Shown here: positions 62,117 through 64,000 of the stretch, in pieces
Layout: every line of letters starts with the position of its first letter
Position numbering within the stretch: position 1 is the first letter of the stretch
Notes under the pieces: generated by a model
Database searches by the model: none
Told to the model about the DNA's origin: nothing
What the model saw: the letters and a program-made list of their open reading frames with translations, nothing else
Position numbers and translations under genes: made by a program
Origin: Halichondria panicea
Lineage: Eukaryota; Porifera; Demospongiae; Suberitida; Halichondriidae
Assembly (NCBI RefSeq): GCF_963675165.1
Contig: NC_087386.1
Coordinates: 6,025,566 to 6,089,565, forward strand
Direction of reading: 5' to 3'
Length of the DNA: 64,000 nt

Positions 62117-64000
62117 GTGAATTAGTATGCCTTGAGGTATAGCCGCATGTGGGATACGGTAAAGCTGAATGTGTGTCTGCCTGTCTTTTTATACGATAGG
62201 AACCAGAGGTATAAATAACACATCTTGATTGTCCTGACAAGTTGTCCTAGCATAATACATTTTGTTCTGCCATCAGATGATATTGGTCGGACACTAGATT
62301 ACCCATGAAATGTCCTTGGTAATCTCTATATAAAAAAGGAGGGTTTAGGGAAGATAAGGTAATGCTTAGCACATAAAATAGAAGCTTACCTATTCATCTT
62401 GTCACTCTGCTACATAGCTATATAAATATCTAGGCCTCCTCTTGTGCAATGAACAAAGACACATGGCTGTTATGAGATCATTATTTTAGTGCGCATGCGC
62501 ATCATAACTATGACCTTTGGCCTTCAATCTTTGCATGCTAGGACACTATGACCGAGCAAGTAGCTAGGACACTATGACCGAGCAAGTAGCTAAATGGTCG
62601 GTCAAATAGGCTAATTGCTCGGAAATTGACCGATGACCGACTGTTATTTATACCTCTGGGAAACGCACACTGAATTTATGTAGTGCCGTCATGTTCCATC
62701 CTCGTTATACCCCGCCCACTAGCATCATGCACAGACACAGTATAGCAGCTACATTAGTTTTGCAGGCAGAAATTCCACTGTAGTCTGCGTACTAAAAGTA
62801 TATATAGCTAGGTGCATGAGATTATAAAGAGTTGTTTACAATGTTACCAAGTATAGAGGATGTTATAATTATATCTGCAAGAAGATATAATCATGAATAA
62901 ATGTAATTAATAAGACTTAATTTAAGAGTTAGTTCAATAAGTAACTAGCTGTCTTGTTTTGTTGCTGATTGTGATTACAATCTACAGCTATTTTATAAGT
63001 TACCCGAGGAGCACGTGGGCGGCCACGGGTAGTAGTCGTCTGGTTTGTTTGTCTGTTTGTGTGTGACATGTGAGTCTACTCATCTGGATGCCATAGCACT
63101 GCGTTTACAGCATGGATAGCCTCCACACAACAAGTTATTAATTTTAAAAGTGGAAGATTTTAAAGCTTTGTTGTCATATAAATGACAATCAGGATATTTT
63201 AAGAACTAAACTTGCACGTTGTCTTAGCTCTACACGTGACCTTTATTCAAGGTAGATCTACATAATAATTTGCAGCTGAAGTGATTCTTTACCTGTCTAT
63301 ATTAAAAGTTAAAAGTAAAATTGTAGGTTGTTGCTTCTTTTCTCCTCTGGTTTTTACATATCTACAGCCGAGGGTTAATATAGCACTTCAGTACTCCAGT
63401 TATAGAATGAGTCCCCTGAGAATATCTACGATAGAGTCTAAGACTTGGGATTATTTTGAATACTTTTTTGTCGTAGTTTTTGCAGAAAAATGAATAGACC
63501 AAACAGAGTACTGAAGTACACCTTGTATTTAAGGAATTACGGTACCCCACCCAGTTGCTATGATACTGACCCCAAGTGGCACATCTGGCTATAAATCAAA
63601 TTTGAGTAATGAATATCGTTATCTTATCTGATTGGGCTGCACCTGGAGGAACCACTTGACCAAGGTCACTAGTTGGATTTCTCTTTTGCAGACTACTTGC
63701 AGAATTCTAGCCTAGTTTTTAATTTCTGTAAGCTTAAAATGTTATTTTTCAGGGGTGTCAAATTTTATTTCGCTAATTTTGCTCAGAAGCAGAGATACAC
63801 GCCTCAAGACCAGCTTTGCGTTGGCGTGTTCCCCGGCTACCTGGAGGGAGCCACTGTTATCCAGATACTCATCAGTGGTTCAAGTGAGCCAGTAAACGCA
63901 CAGGATTCAGCAACTGTCTTAGCACGTGCAGAATTTAAGAAAGTATACAACATGGTGAAAATAAAAACTACAGCACAATAAAAATTACATAAATTATATA
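62117..64000. other. Presumed INTS11 intron or 3' region; no supported exon
   Basis: I found no match to the missing INTS11 C-terminus. There is a tandem duplication of taggacactatgaccgagca (about 62540-62590), a repeated word gtagccgcatg near 61690 and 62140, and an unplaced 102-codon ORF (63673-63981) of unclear meaning. AT-rich otherwise. Confidence 0.5.

Noticed and set aside
63673-63981. 102-codon ORF with PGYLEGATVIQILIS
   Set aside because: No recognised domain, AT-rich start and no splice connection to INTS11; could be a chance frame or a transposon relic, so it is not called as a gene.

Overview
The window is eukaryotic and metazoan. Genes are split by short introns with GT-AG ends and dispersed TA-rich miniature repeats sit in introns and gaps. 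The gene set (VAV, TDRD5, TMEM115, a BET protein, an AKNA-like protein, the minor-spliceosome protein SNRNP35) is animal. Compact spacing, the abundance of tgtacatgta-type words and the style of the short inverted-repeat elements suggest a demosponge or another early-branching animal. That placement is inference; the sequence alone does not name a species.

Layout. 1-7.4 kb: a gene fragment on -, V-ATPase subunit G (+), a C1orf52-like gene (-), a C3orf33-like gene (+), QTRT2 (+) and an intronless GMC oxidoreductase (+). 7.8-20.8 kb: a 13-exon TDRD5-like LOTUS/Tudor gene on -, its introns loaded with foldback repeats. 20.9-23.6 kb: SNRNP35 (+). 23.9-25.8 kb: a CARD plus coiled-coil gene (-). 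26.2-36.7 kb: VAV (+, 21 coding exons). 37.2-38.0 kb: SNU13 (+). 38.4-41.0 kb: TMEM115 (+). 41.2-49.7 kb: an AKNA-like gene (+) packed with in-frame minisatellites. 50.1-58.4 kb: a BRD4-like BET gene (-) with both a short and a long possible C-terminus. 58.7-59.0 kb: a small unrecognised ORF (+). 59.2 kb to the right edge: INTS11 (+, 3' end not in the window), with a tRNA-Gln gene inside an intron.

Functional themes. Several genes concern RNA: SNRNP35 (U11/U12 snRNP), SNU13 (U4 and box C/D RNP), INTS11 (snRNA 3'-end cleavage), QTRT2 (tRNA queuosine), TDRD5 (piRNA/germ granule) and BRD4 (transcription elongation). Others concern signalling or membranes: VAV, the CARD protein, TMEM115, V-ATPase G. 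There is no operon-like organisation, but five head-to-head pairs with gaps of about 0.1-0.8 kb suggest shared bidirectional promoters. The exon models were built by hand from reading-frame continuity, splice consensus and remembered family sequences. Exons joined with matching phase throughout the main models, which is the strongest support available without transcripts.

Main points for a second look: the BRD4-like gene can end after the Ser-rich segment by reading through one splice donor, as in the mammalian short isoform; the TDRD5-like protein has four LOTUS modules and a very long Pro/Tyr-rich tail; the AKNA-like gene carries six distinct in-frame minisatellites; several families of miniature inverted-repeat elements recur, including a 23-bp perfect palindrome flanked by a 12-bp direct repeat.
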